Shown: positions 8,673 through 17,519, counted from the first letter of the stretch. The stretch: 64,000 bases of DNA from DASVCS01 sp036381495 (GCA_036381495.1 DASVCS010000123.1:1-64000), one strand, 5' to 3'. Notes: a model not told the origin generated them from the sequence alone. Numbers and translations are program-made.

Positions 8673-10937
8673 CTACACCCCCACCCCCACCGCCGCCAGC
8701 CGCTCGATCGGCCGCCCCGGCACCCACTCGACGATGCGCCCCGCGATCGCCGATGCCGCGACCGTGTAAGGCGAGGCGAGGTAGAGCTGGCCGGGCCCGG
8801 AGCGCCCCGGGAAGTTGCGGTTCTGCGAACTGATCGTGACCTCGTCCGGCCCCTTGCTCGTTCCGGGCCCCGCGGCGATGCACGCGCCGCACCCCGGCTC
8901 GATGAACTCGGCGCCAACCGCGTCGAACAGATCGAGGTAGCCATGACGCTCGCAGTATTCGCGCACCTCCTGCGAGCCGCACTGGATGTACATCTTCACG
9001 TCGGGGTGCACGCCGAGACCCTGCGCGCGGGCCTCCTTCAGCACCGCGGCGTACATGTCCATGTCCTCCTTCTTCCCCGCCGTGCACGAGCCGGCGTAGG
9101 CGACGTCGATGCGGACCGGCTCCGCGCCGAGCTCGTCGATATACAGCCCGTTGCCAGGGTCGCCGGGGAGCGCGACCATCGGCCGGATCATCGAGGCGTC
9201 GATCTCGATGACCTTGACGTACTCGGCGTCGGGGTCCGAGAACAGCCCCTCGCACAGCTTCTCGGCCACGGCACGCTCCATCCCCCGCTCGGCGACGAGG
9301 TACTCGACCGCCTTCGCGTCCGGCGCGACGATCCCCGTGAACGCGCCGACCTCCGCGGCCATGTTCGTCATGGTCGCGCGCTCGTCGATCGAGAGCGCCT
9401 CGACCGCCTCACCCGCGTACTCGATGATCTGCCCGATCGCGTGGCCGTCCCGGATATAGGGGTGGCGCAGGATCTCCAGCATGAAGTCCTTCGCCGTCAC
9501 GTTCTCCGGCTTCTTCCCCCTGATCACGACCTTGAACGACGGCGGCACGCTGACGCGCACGTCCTTCGTGATCCACGAATTGAAGATCGCCGTCGTGCCG
9601 ACGCCGAACGCGATGCAGCCGATCGCGCCCGAATGCGGCGTATGCGAGTCCGTACCGACGATGAGCTGGCCCGGCTCCGCATACTCCTCGAGCATCTTCG
9701 AATGGCAGATCGCCTCGCTGCCGAGCCGGTAACCCAGCCGTTCGCCGTAATAGATCACGCCCTGCTTCTTCGCGAACGCCTCCTGCTTGTCCTTGAGCTG
9801 CCGCGCGACGTCGAGCAGCCCGAGCTGCACGCGCTCCGGCGGCATGACCTGGTGCAGGTACGTCAGGTGATCGCGGAACATGAGGATCGTGGACGGATCG
9901 TTCACCTTCGCGTCCGGCCCGAGCTTCTCCTCGAAGAAGATCGCCGCCATGGGCGAGACGTATTCGTGCGAGAAGCGCCAGTCCGTGCGGAAGAAGCCGC
10001 TGTCGCCCGGCTTCACCCACGGCACGCCGGTCTCGCCCTTCGCGGCGTCCACGACGAGTTTGCGCGCGAAGATCTTCTCGGCGATGGTCATGGGGCGACG
10101 CGTTGGGGTAGGGCTGGGGCTGGGGCTAGGGCTGGGGCTGGGGGCGGTCGAGCCGGCCTTCGTCGGTGGGACCTCCGCCGTTCCGTCGGGGCCGGCTTCC
10201 GCAGCCTCAGCGCCAGCGGGGCCTTGTGTCGCCGCGACGCCGGCGCTGGCATCCCCAGCCCCAGCCCTAGCCCCAGCCCTAGCCCGGCTTGCCGCCCCGG
10301 AATCCACCGCGACCTGTGACTCCAGCAGCGGCAAGCTGACCTTCCCCTGCAACCGTGCCACGTTGTACTCGAAGAGACCGCCGTATTCGATGATCTCCTT
10401 CGTGATCGGGTCGACGCCGGCGGTGAACGCTTCGAGCTCGATCTCCTCGCCGCGCCGGATCCGCTCGATCAGGCCGAAGTCCGTCGACGTCAGGATCCCG
10501 AGGTTCTGGCAGTTCTCGTTGTAGATCCGCTCGATGTTCTCCGCGATGACGACGCGGATCCCGGCCATCATCTCGGCGTACGGCGACTGCTCGCGCGAGC
10601 TGCCCTTGCCGCGCCGCTTGCCGCTCACCGAGCAGACGAAGCCGCCGTTCTTCACGCTGCCGCGCGTGACGGGGAACTCGCCGCCGGCCTTCAGACCCAG
10701 GTACGGGAACTGGCCGAGCGTCTCGTCGAAGTAGTAGCAGATGTAGGCGGGCGTGATCTCGTCCGTCGAGATCTGGTCACGCAGCTTCTCGCGCAGCGCA
10801 TCCGTCCACTCGAGGTCGTCGCCTTCGAGCTGACGGCGGACCAGGTCGGCATCATCGACCAGGAAGAGGACGCGGCCGTCGAAGCGGAGCTTCGCGAGTC
10901 GCTTCTCGACGCTCAGGCGGAGGAGATCGGTTTCCAT
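8673..10937 (-). CDS. Aconitase/3-isopropylmalate dehydratase-family hydro-lyase, permuted fusion
   Basis: A 754-residue protein in which the swivel (LeuD/aconitase C-terminal-like) domain comes first (about 1-215, with the GSSREQSPYAEMMAG loop and ENCQNLGILTS), then an Ala/Gly/Pro/Ser-rich linker (about 216-285), then the catalytic LeuC/aconitase domain. The three expected 4Fe-4S ligands are present: Cys618 (GSCTAG), Cys683 and Cys686 (PGCGACIAAG). Substrate-site features such as GTDSHTPHSGAIG and SSQNRNFPGR are also present. The reaction should be a citrate- or isopropylmalate-type isomerisation; which substrate cannot be told from the sequence. Start METDLLRLSVEKRL follows GGGAA; the longer frame runs into a repeat. 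The linker is encoded by GGGGCT-type microsatellites. Confidence 0.85.
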   Translation of the reverse strand: METDLLRLSVEKRLAKLRFDGRVLFLVDDADLVRRQLEGDDLEWTDALREKLRDQISTDEITPAYICYYFDETLGQFPYLGLKAGGEFPVTRGSVKNGGFVCSVSGKRRGKGSSREQSPYAEMMAGIRVVIAENIERIYNENCQNLGILTSTDFGLIERIRRGEEIELEAFTAGVDPITKEIIEYGGLFEYNVARLQGKVSLPLLESQVAVDSGAASRARAGARAGAGDASAGVAATQGPAGAEAAEAGPDGTAEVPPTKAGSTAPSPSPSPSPSPTPTRRPMTIAEKIFARKLVVDAAKGETGVPWVKPGDSGFFRTDWRFSHEYVSPMAAIFFEEKLGPDAKVNDPSTILMFRDHLTYLHQVMPPERVQLGLLDVARQLKDKQEAFAKKQGVIYYGERLGYRLGSEAICHSKMLEEYAEPGQLIVGTDSHTPHSGAIGCIAFGVGTTAIFNSWITKDVRVSVPPSFKVVIRGKKPENVTAKDFMLEILRHPYIRDGHAIGQIIEYAGEAVEALSIDERATMTNMAAEVGAFTGIVAPDAKAVEYLVAERGMERAVAEKLCEGLFSDPDAEYVKVIEIDASMIRPMVALPGDPGNGLYIDELGAEPVRIDVAYAGSCTAGKKEDMDMYAAVLKEARAQGLGVHPDVKMYIQCGSQEVREYCERHGYLDLFDAVGAEFIEPGCGACIAAGPGTSKGPDEVTISSQNRNFPGRSGPGQLYLASPYTVAASAIAGRIVEWVPGRPIERLAAVGVGV
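10105..10145. repeat. GGGGCT/GGGCTA hexanucleotide microsatellite inside a gene
   Basis: Tandem units of GGGGCT and GGGCTA lie within the coding region of the hydro-lyase and encode its PSPSPSPS linker part. The array is inverted with respect to the one at 10253-10285. The G-rich strand could form quadruplexes. Confidence 0.85.
10253..10285. repeat. AGCCCC hexanucleotide microsatellite, inverted partner
   Basis: CCCCAGCCCTAGCCCC-type units encode the RARAGARAGAG part of the linker. The array can pair with the GGGGCT array about 110 bases away to form a hairpin inside the gene. Confidence 0.85.
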
Positions 10938-11039
10938 GATTCCCGTCGGTTGTAGGACGAACGCTCGTTCCAACGGAATATGTATCAGGGTGCGGGGCGG
11001 GGCAAGGGTAATCGGCGCGGGTCGGAGCGTCACCAGGGT

Positions 11040-11075
11040 TGCGCCGGACAGCGGACCTGCGCCGGACAGCGGACC
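11040..11075. repeat. 18-bp tandem duplication
   Basis: The unit TGCGCCGGACAGCGGACC occurs twice in a row (11040-11057 and 11058-11075), overlapping the left arm of the 27-bp inverted repeat. Confidence 0.8.
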
Positions 11076-11527
11076 AGGTTTTACTTTTTCGATTCGTCGC
11101 ATCCTGACGGTGGGATGACCGATCCCGTGATGTGCCAGCGCGGTTCACCCGCGGGTTCGGAGCCGCGCGGCCGCTCCCTGCGCTAGATGCGGTTCACCCG
11201 CGCGTTCGAAGTCGCGTGGCGGCTCGCTGCGCTCGGTTCGCGGACACGTACGGCTCCGAAGTGATGCGACAGCCGCTCCGATGCCGCGGGTGCGCGCGAC
11301 TCCAAAGGTGACGCGACGACGGCTCCAAGGAAGCAGCACGACGGCACGAGCGCGCGTATTGCGTTCCCCGGTCCGAGCGCCGAGGGTGTGGCCGAGGGTG
11401 TGAGAGTGGAAGGGCGTGGCCTGCGCACGAGATGGCGGCCCGCATCCCCGCAGCTCGACGCTGCGGCCTCCGGAGCGTACGTTGGATAGCAGCTTGGGAA
11501 GAATCGAAAAAGTAAAACCTGGTCCGC
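11069..11527. mobile_element. MITE-like stretch bounded by 27-bp perfect inverted repeats
   Basis: Left arm 11069-11095 and right arm 11501-11527 are exact reverse complements (GCGGACCAGG, then TTTTACTTTTTCGATTC). The AT-rich part stands out in this GC-rich DNA. The 405 bases between the arms hold no convincing gene but do hold copies of the dispersed repeat described at 11138. No transposase and no clear target duplication are seen, so this could be a non-autonomous element or a regulatory hairpin pair. It lies between the divergent hydro-lyase and aldehyde dehydrogenase genes, with the arms 132 and 17 bases from their start codons. Confidence 0.5.
11138..11330. repeat. Dispersed intergenic repeat, two or three diverged copies
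   Basis: Blocks such as CGGTTCACCCGCGGGTTCGG and GGCTCCGAAGTGATGCGACA followed by GCCGCTCC recur here and at 14645-14672, 47621-47811, 49194-49292 and 50630-50825, in both orientations. The common core is GACTCCGAARTGACGCGAC. All copies but one are intergenic. Confidence 0.7.
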
Positions 11528-11543
11528 CTGGACAGGAGGAGCC

Positions 11544-12941
11544 ATGCCGATCGAGAGCATCAACCCCACCACGGGCGAGGTTGTCGAGCGCTTCGCCGAG
11601 CTGTCGGATGCCGATCTGGATGCGCGCCTGGCGCGTGCGGAGGCCGCGTTCCAGCGGCACCGTCGCACGCCGTTCGCCGAGCGCGCCGAGCGGATGATGC
11701 GCGTCGCGGCGATCTTCGAGGAGGAGGCGGAGGCGCTCGGCCGCCTGATGACGGAGGAGATGGGCAAGCCGATCGGCGCGGCGGTGGCGGAGGCGAAGAA
11801 GTGTGCGTGGGCGTGTCGCTACTACGCGGAGCACGCGGAGCGCCACCTGGCCGATGAGGTGATCGAGACGGACGCGGAGCGCAGCTTCGTGCGTTATCTC
11901 CCGCTCGGCCCCGTACTTGCCGTGATGCCGTGGAACTTCCCGTTCTGGCAGGTGATCCGTTTCGCGGCGCCCGCGCTGATGGCGGGCAACGTGGGGCTGC
12001 TCAAGCATGCGTCGAACGTGCCGCGGTGCGCGCTGGCGCTCGAGGATCTGTTCCTCCGCGCCGGATTCGAGGAGGGCGTGTTCCAGACGCTGTTGGTCGG
12101 CGTGGAGAAGGTCCCGACGATCCTGGATGACCCGCGCGTGCGCGCGGCGACGTTGACGGGGAGCACGGGGGCGGGGAGCGCCGTCGCGAGCCGGGCCGGA
12201 AAGCGCGTGAAGAAGACCGTGCTCGAGCTGGGTGGCAGCGATCCGTTCATCGTGATGCCGAGCGTGGACCTGGATGCCGCGGTCCGCACCGCGGTCCAGG
12301 CGCGGGTGATCAACAACGGCCAGTCGTGCATTGCGGCCAAGCGGTTCATCGTGCACGAAGACGTCGCCGACGCGTTCGAGGAACGCTACGTCGCCGGGAT
12401 GGAGGCGTTGCGCGTCGGTGATCCGATGGATCCGGAGACCGATGTCGGACCGCTCGCGACCGCCGAGATCGTGGAGGGCGTGGACCGGCAGGTGCGCGAG
12501 AGCGTGGCGGCCGGTGCGCGCGTCCTCACGGGCGGGCGCCGGCTCGACCGGCCCGGCTTCTTCTATGCGCCCACGGTGCTCGTCGACGTGCCGCCGGGCT
12601 CTCCGGCCTACGCCGACGAGGTCTTCGGCCCCGTCGCCGCGCTCTTCCGCGTACGCGACGCGGCCGAAGCGATCCGCCTCGCGAACGACTCGCCGTTCGG
12701 CCTCGGCAGCAGCGCGTGGACGAACGATGCCGTGGAACGCGAGCGCTTCATCGACGAGATCGAGGCCGGGCTCACCTTCATCAACGCCATGGTCGCCTCC
12801 GATCCGCGGCTGCCGTTCGGCGGGGTGAAGCAGTCCGGCTACGGCCGCGAGCTCAGCCGCGAAGGGATCCGCGAGTTCACGAACATCAAGACGATCTACG
12901 TGAAGGAAGGCGCCGCCGGCGGCGGAGCGGAGACCGAGTAG
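11544..12941 (+). CDS. NAD(P)-dependent aldehyde (succinate-semialdehyde type) dehydrogenase
   Basis: A 465-residue aldehyde dehydrogenase that oxidises an aldehyde to its acid with NAD(P). The cofactor Lys is in LLKHASNVP (Lys154), the general base Glu228 in LELGGSDPF and the nucleophile Cys262 in NNGQSCIAAKRF. The KHASNVP form and the length are typical of the Sad/YneI-like branch of succinate-semialdehyde dehydrogenases; other small aldehydes cannot be excluded. The start follows a perfect AGGAGG. It is a single gene, divergent from the hydro-lyase, with the right arm of the 27-bp inverted repeat just before its ribosome site. Confidence 0.9.
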   Translation: MPIESINPTTGEVVERFAELSDADLDARLARAEAAFQRHRRTPFAERAERMMRVAAIFEEEAEALGRLMTEEMGKPIGAAVAEAKKCAWACRYYAEHAERHLADEVIETDAERSFVRYLPLGPVLAVMPWNFPFWQVIRFAAPALMAGNVGLLKHASNVPRCALALEDLFLRAGFEEGVFQTLLVGVEKVPTILDDPRVRAATLTGSTGAGSAVASRAGKRVKKTVLELGGSDPFIVMPSVDLDAAVRTAVQARVINNGQSCIAAKRFIVHEDVADAFEERYVAGMEALRVGDPMDPETDVGPLATAEIVEGVDRQVRESVAAGARVLTGGRRLDRPGFFYAPTVLVDVPPGSPAYADEVFGPVAALFRVRDAAEAIRLANDSPFGLGSSAWTNDAVERERFIDEIEAGLTFINAMVASDPRLPFGGVKQSGYGRELSREGIREFTNIKTIYVKEGAAGGGAETE

Positions 12942-13038
12942 ACGCCCCGTCGGCGCCGGCGCCCGCCGCCGCGCGGGATCGCGGCGCCGCCGGAACGGTA
13001 TACGAGCGGACGATCGCCGCCCCGAAACAGGAGTGAAG

Positions 13039-13320
13039 ATGCCCCAGCGCTACGCCCGCGCCCCCGGCGTGATCGAGACGGACCTCGAGCACGAGCTGGT
13101 CCTGCTGGACCCCGAGACGCAGGAGATGTTCAGCCTGAACGCGACGGGCCGCTGTGTCTGGCGCGCGCTGCCGGCGGAAGGCGAGGCGCCGCTGGTCGCG
13201 GCGGTGGTCGCGGCGTACGACGTCTCGCCGGAGGCCGCGGAGGCGGATGTGCGCCGGCTCCTCGCCGAGCTGCTCGAGGCCGGCCTGATCGAAGCGCGCG
13301 CCGATGGCGCCGGCGGCTGA
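13039..13320 (+). CDS. PqqD-like RiPP recognition element protein
   Basis: A 93-residue PqqD-family protein with the usual wHTH-like pattern (ELVLLDPETQEMFSLNATGRCVWRAL, then a helical C-terminus). Free-standing PqqD-like proteins bind the leader of ribosomal peptides and hand it to modifying enzymes; in lasso peptide pathways this is the B1 protein. The ATG at 13039 is preferred over a GTG six bases upstream because AGGAG lies five bases before it. It overlaps the HprK-like kinase gene by 17 bases and is certainly co-translated with it. A candidate partner leader peptide is encoded at 20963-21196. Confidence 0.85.
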   Translation: MPQRYARAPGVIETDLEHELVLLDPETQEMFSLNATGRCVWRALPAEGEAPLVAAVVAAYDVSPEAAEADVRRLLAELLEAGLIEARADGAGG

Positions 13321-14656
13321 CGACGTCGTCTTCCCGATCCTCGGTCGCCCGTTCCGCGCGCGCGGCGCCTCAGCGCCGCTCCGCGCCTGGCTGGACGAGC
13401 AGTGGCGCCGTCCCGAGCACGCGCCGCCGCCGCACCCGTTCGCGATCGCGCTCGAGTGCGTGGAGGCCGGCCGCGCGCCGGCCGCGCTCGAGGGCGTGGC
13501 CGTGCGGGCGACCGGGCCGGGCGTGGACCTGGACTGGCGCCACCGCGACGCGACGTGGGAGTGGCGAGGCGGCGACGGCGCGGGCGTGCGCCTGACGCTC
13601 GAGCCGGAGCGCGCGCGGATCCGGGCCTGGGGCACGGATGCGCCGGGCGCCGACCTCTTCGCCGCGCTCTACGTCGCGATGTGCGAGGCGCTGCGCGCGA
13701 GCGGCCTCGTGTCGCTGCACGCGGCGGTCGCCGTGCCGCCGGACGCGGCCGAGGGAGCGCGCGCGACCGGCAGGCGTGCCGCCTCACCCGACCCGGACAC
13801 GGCGCCGCACGCGCCGGACCGGCGCTCGACCTCGCTCGGAGCCGCCGCCCTCGATGCGGCCGCGGACGCGGCGTCGGCGGCGTCGGGCGCCGGCACGGCG
13901 GAGAGCGGTCGCGCACCCCGTGCCGAGCGGCCGGCGCCGCCTGAGCGCGCCGTCGCCGCCGCCCGCCTGGACGGCGCCATTGCCTTCCTCGGGCCGAGCG
14001 GCACCGGCAAGAGCACGACGCTGCTCCGCCTGGCCCGCGCGGGTTGGACACCCCTCGCCGAGGACCTCTCCTGGGTCGAACCCCACACGCTCACCCTCTA
14101 CGGCTGGGATCGCGGCGTGCGCCTCTGGCCCGGGACGCTCGAGGCGTTCCTCCCCGAGCTGCTTGGCGCGGGGTGGACGACGGGGCCCGACGGCAAGCTC
14201 TTCCTCGGTTACGATGCGCTCGCGCGGCGCAACGCCGGCCGCGCCGCCGCCCGGCAATGTGTCGATGACGCGGTCACCGGCTCCGACGTCGGCGCGAGCG
14301 CCCCGGACGTCGATCGCACCGACCGCCGCTGCGGCGATCCCCGCGGCCATGGTCGCGGCGATTCCGACGGCCGCGAAGGTTTCGGCGAGCGCACTCCGGG
14401 CACGGCCATGCCCCGTTGCGCTATGCTCGCCGGGATCGCGCTCCTGGAACGCGCGCCGGCCGGCGAATCGGGATGGGAGCCGCTGTCACCGCGCGACGCC
14501 GTGCGCGCGCTCTGGGAGGCGGTCGGCGTACCGTTCGCGCCGGCGTCCCGGGGCGCCGCGGCGACGTGGATCGCCGCGGCGCCGGAGCGGTTCGCGTTGC
14601 ACCGCCTGCGACTCGGGACGGAGATGGTGCCGGGGCCACCCGCGACTCCGAAGTGA
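13304..14656 (+). CDS. HPr kinase-like (HprK-related) kinase
   Basis: A 450-residue protein with a P-loop GPSGTGKS at 230-237 followed by LAEDLSWVE, the pattern of the HPr kinase/phosphorylase C-terminal fold. Such kinases without HPr partners are found beside PqqD-like proteins in ribosomal peptide clusters, where some phosphorylate the peptide. Residues about 155-225 are an Ala/Arg-rich low-complexity insert before the P-loop, and another disordered stretch lies at about 325-365. It is coupled to the PqqD-like gene upstream. The last codons and the stop fall inside a copy of the dispersed repeat (GCGACTCCGAAGTGACGCGA), so the C-terminus may have been altered. It meets the next gene tail to tail. 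Confidence 0.75.
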   Translation: MAPAADDVVFPILGRPFRARGASAPLRAWLDEQWRRPEHAPPPHPFAIALECVEAGRAPAALEGVAVRATGPGVDLDWRHRDATWEWRGGDGAGVRLTLEPERARIRAWGTDAPGADLFAALYVAMCEALRASGLVSLHAAVAVPPDAAEGARATGRRAASPDPDTAPHAPDRRSTSLGAAALDAAADAASAASGAGTAESGRAPRAERPAPPERAVAAARLDGAIAFLGPSGTGKSTTLLRLARAGWTPLAEDLSWVEPHTLTLYGWDRGVRLWPGTLEAFLPELLGAGWTTGPDGKLFLGYDALARRNAGRAAARQCVDDAVTGSDVGASAPDVDRTDRRCGDPRGHGRGDSDGREGFGERTPGTAMPRCAMLAGIALLERAPAGESGWEPLSPRDAVRALWEAVGVPFAPASRGAAATWIAAAPERFALHRLRLGTEMVPGPPATPK

Positions 14657-14672
14657 CGCGACGACAGCCCTA
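14645..14672. repeat. Short copy of the dispersed repeat, overlapping a gene end
   Basis: GCGACTCCGAAGTGACGCGA followed by CGAC matches the core of the repeat family listed at 11138. It supplies the stop codon of the HprK-like gene. Confidence 0.65.
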
Positions 14673-17270
14673 CTGCCGCTCGTACGCGCCGAGGTCGACG
14701 GCCGCGGCGCCATCATCGCCGGCCCAGTCGACCGCCCGCGGCCGGCCGGCCAGGTCCAGTGGCAGCGGCTCGGCGATGTCGCCGTCGCCGTCCAGGTCGA
14801 AGATATCGGTTGGGAGCAGGTCCGTATCGCCCGCATCCACGGCCGGCGAGGAGCCGGCCAGCCGCAGGTCGCCGGCATCCAGATCCGCGAATTGCGGATT
14901 CGCATCGATCAGGTTGGTGCAGGTGAGGCCGGTCGGGCAGCCGTGCTGGATCAGAACGTTCTGCGCGGAGCCGCTGCCGCTGCCGAGATAGATCGGAGGC
15001 AGCGACTCGTCGAACTGCGAATTGCCCCAGACGATGGTGTTCGTCAGATTCGCGTCGTCCGTCCCGGAAATGTCGATCGCGAAACCGCCCTGGGCCTCGT
15101 TTCCGGCGACGGTCACGCCGGTCAGCGTGACCTCCGTGGCACCCCCAACCATGATGGCACCCCCGTTGTCCGCCGCTTCGTTGTTCCAGAACTCGGTATC
15201 GACGAAGCGGAGCGTCGTCGGGGATGATGACACGCCGGACACGTCGACGGCCCCGCCGCTGCCGTCCGTCCTGTTTTCCCGGAAGATGACGTCGACGAAA
15301 TCGATCTCGATCGTCCCGCCGATATCCCGGAGAACGCTCACGGCGCCGCCGTCGCCTTGCGCGGAATCTCCCGTGAACGTCGTCCGAATCACCACCGGCG
15401 ATGCGGTGGCGGCCGAGGCGGTCACGAACAGCGCGCCTCCTCGAAACAACGCACCGTTGTCCGTGAAAGTCACGTCTCGCAGCAAGGGGGAGACATCGCC
15501 ACCGCTGAACGCTCCGAGGTAGAAGGCCCCGCCGGACGCGCCGGTGTTCCCCGATGCCACGACGTTGCGCAGCGTCGGGGAGCACGTGCTGCCCGCGCCT
15601 GTCGCGACGCAGTAGAAGGCGCCACCGCCAAGACCGAAATCGGTGCCACTACGGATCGTGAAGCCATCCACGACGGTCGCGCGCGTGATCTTTCCGGCAT
15701 CCATCGCCCCGTAGATGACGTGGGTGGCGTTACCGTTGATGTCCCCGCTCTGATCGATGTCCCCGTCCAACACGGTCGGGTTCGCCGTCCAGTCGCGCTG
15801 TTCGCGTGCGTACTCGACCCCCGCGAAGCCGCCGTAGAGTGAGACGCCCTCGATCAACTCGAAGCGCGCATCTAAATCGTTGTTGGTCTGACCGTCGCCC
15901 TCATCGGGGTAGTAGGTTCCTGCGGCCACCCAGATCTCGTCCACGCCCTCACAGGCCTCGCCGCCCCCGTTCTCGTCGCGGGCGCAGGTGAGCGCGTCCT
16001 GAAGCGTGTTGAACGCCGTCGCCCAGGTGCGGCCGTCGCCGCCGGCCGCGGCGTCGTCGTCGACCACGATCACGTTGTCGGGGAGCGAGACCGCGCCCTC
16101 GGTGCACGAGGCGCCCGCATCCACGAGCGCCGCCAGCGGCGCGCTCGGGTCCGTGCCCGCCGTGCGCACGCGGCAGATGCGGCGGATGCCGTGGCCGGGG
16201 ACCAGGGTCGTGCTGTTGCCGAGCAGTGTGACGCTGGCCGCAGGGCCCAGCGCGTCCGCGCCCACCGCCACGCTCGTCGTACCCTGCTCCTCGAGCGATT
16301 CGGTGATGCGCATCTCGGAATCATCCACGGCGAGGACGACGACCGAGACGGTGAACGGGTCGTCGGCCGGATCCGTCTGGAGCGGCACCTTGAATGCGAA
16401 GGTGACGACACCGTCGAACTGATCGGCCGCCGGACTCTCCTGGAGCGTGCGGCCGCCGATGCAGTTGGCGACGCAGCGCGTGACGAAGCCGTAGGGGAAG
16501 ACCGTGGTGACGCCGGTGGGTGCGGCGGCCAGCACGTCGGCGGCTTCGGCCTCGGTCAGCACCTGGAGCACGTCGGCGCCGTTCGGCTCGATTTCGCCCG
16601 AGGCCGCGTTTCGGGCCACGCCGCCGGTCGGCAGGAACTCGGGGGCGAGAGTGGACTCCGCCGGGCTGCCCTCGAAATGTTGCATCGACGAGATCGCGGT
16701 CTCGCCGATCGTGCCGTCCGTGTCCACGGCCAGGAACGTCAGGTTGTGCCGCGGCGTGTCGTAGGGCGTGCCATTCGCCTGCGCGTTGCGCACCCGGAAG
16801 GTCGCATAGAGGTAGCGCACGCCGCCGCTTCCGCGCTCGCCGTCGGTGAAGCTGCCGGTCGCGAGCGGGTCGAGCTGGATCGTGCCATCGCCCGAGTCAT
16901 CGATGTTCGCGACGGGTGCGAGCGACTGGAGCGCAAGGCCGCCGGGTGCGGCGGCGGCGCGCGCGGCGTGGAGCGCACCGAGCTCGGCGAGGCTCGGGGC
17001 GCTCAGCGCGCTCGCGCTGGCGTTGCCCGTGCCGATGCCGGTGATGGTCACCTCGACCAGCCCCAGGGACACCGGGTCATCGCTGCGCGCGCGCTCGTGC
17101 GCGTCCGGCGTCGTCACGTCATTGTCCGCGCACGCCCCGGCGAGGAGCGCCAGGAGACCGGCCGCGGCAAGCGCTCCGGTCATCGACCGCTTCGGTGACC
17201 GCTTCTTCGGTGACCGCCTCGCTGTCGTCCGCCTCGTGGATGTTCTGTCGATGGACCGATCCGTTCGCAT
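14670..17270 (-). CDS. Beta-helix lipoprotein with choice-of-anchor Q domain
   Basis: An 866-residue exported protein. The start MRTDRSIDRTSTRRT follows GGAGG; a basic n-region and the hydrophobic segment LAAAGLLALLAGAC form a lipoprotein signal. Residues about 45-370 resemble the N-terminal region of the paralogue at 21314. From about 375 there is a VVDDDAAAGGDGRTWATAF block and right-handed parallel beta-helix repeats (GGAFYLGAFSGG, GGAVSVLRDIGG). The end, NTIVWGN.. SSPAVDAGD.. LGAYERQ, is typical of choice-of-anchor Q proteins, which are surface exposed. Its frame stays open upstream to 17591 (see 17271-17519). A GATGA-N20-CGTAT site at 17340-17372 lies 70 bases before the start. Confidence 0.85.
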   Translation of the reverse strand: MRTDRSIDRTSTRRTTARRSPKKRSPKRSMTGALAAAGLLALLAGACADNDVTTPDAHERARSDDPVSLGLVEVTITGIGTGNASASALSAPSLAELGALHAARAAAAPGGLALQSLAPVANIDDSGDGTIQLDPLATGSFTDGERGSGGVRYLYATFRVRNAQANGTPYDTPRHNLTFLAVDTDGTIGETAISSMQHFEGSPAESTLAPEFLPTGGVARNAASGEIEPNGADVLQVLTEAEAADVLAAAPTGVTTVFPYGFVTRCVANCIGGRTLQESPAADQFDGVVTFAFKVPLQTDPADDPFTVSVVVLAVDDSEMRITESLEEQGTTSVAVGADALGPAASVTLLGNSTTLVPGHGIRRICRVRTAGTDPSAPLAALVDAGASCTEGAVSLPDNVIVVDDDAAAGGDGRTWATAFNTLQDALTCARDENGGGEACEGVDEIWVAAGTYYPDEGDGQTNNDLDARFELIEGVSLYGGFAGVEYAREQRDWTANPTVLDGDIDQSGDINGNATHVIYGAMDAGKITRATVVDGFTIRSGTDFGLGGGAFYCVATGAGSTCSPTLRNVVASGNTGASGGAFYLGAFSGGDVSPLLRDVTFTDNGALFRGGALFVTASAATASPVVIRTTFTGDSAQGDGGAVSVLRDIGGTIEIDFVDVIFRENRTDGSGGAVDVSGVSSSPTTLRFVDTEFWNNEAADNGGAIMVGGATEVTLTGVTVAGNEAQGGFAIDISGTDDANLTNTIVWGNSQFDESLPPIYLGSGSGSAQNVLIQHGCPTGLTCTNLIDANPQFADLDAGDLRLAGSSPAVDAGDTDLLPTDIFDLDGDGDIAEPLPLDLAGRPRAVDWAGDDGAAAVDLGAYERQ

Positions 17271-17519
17271 GATTTCGCCTCCACGTTCGATACACCGGTC
17301 TTCCGTGCGCGCGGGCGCGCGGCACGGCCGTCCGCCTCCGCAATACGACGTGGGGCCGCAAACACTGTCATCCGTCGGATCAGGGTGGCTCGGCGCGCGT
17401 CCGGTTCGCGAAGCGGAGGTCGGCTGCCCGGCGGGCGCGCGCGGCAGCACGAGCGGTGCTTCCGCCGCGGCGGAACGCCGGTTGCCGCCGCGGCGGATAA
17501 TGCGGAAGATCGTCGCCAT
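17271..17519 (-). other. In-frame upstream start (MATIFRIIRRGG) with strong ribosome site
   Basis: An ATG at 17519 has AGGAGGG seven bases upstream and a GATGA-N20-CGTAT site 61 bases further up. Its frame reads without a stop straight into the beta-helix lipoprotein. The 83 residues it would add are Arg/Ala/Pro-rich and would bury the signal peptide. It may be a small gene that has lost its stop, a leader peptide, or chance. I cannot tell which. Confidence 0.3.
17340..17372 (-). promoter_or_regulatory. GATGA-N20-CGTAT promoter-like site before the beta-helix gene
   Basis: Reads GATGACAGTG at one end and CGTATTGC at the other, spaced exactly as in three other sites (17580, 21259, 23990). It is closest to the site before the RiPP-like peptide (GCGGCC and CACG also shared). 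The form fits an ECF sigma promoter better than sigma-70. Confidence 0.55.

Noticed and set aside
8526..10319. Long plus-strand frame over the hydro-lyase gene
   Set aside because: Arg/Asp/Leu-rich shadow frame; the minus strand encodes conserved aconitase motifs.
11138..11330. A CRISPR-like array was considered for the repeated blocks
   Set aside because: Copies are unevenly spaced, diverged and in both orientations, with no constant spacer length and no cas genes.
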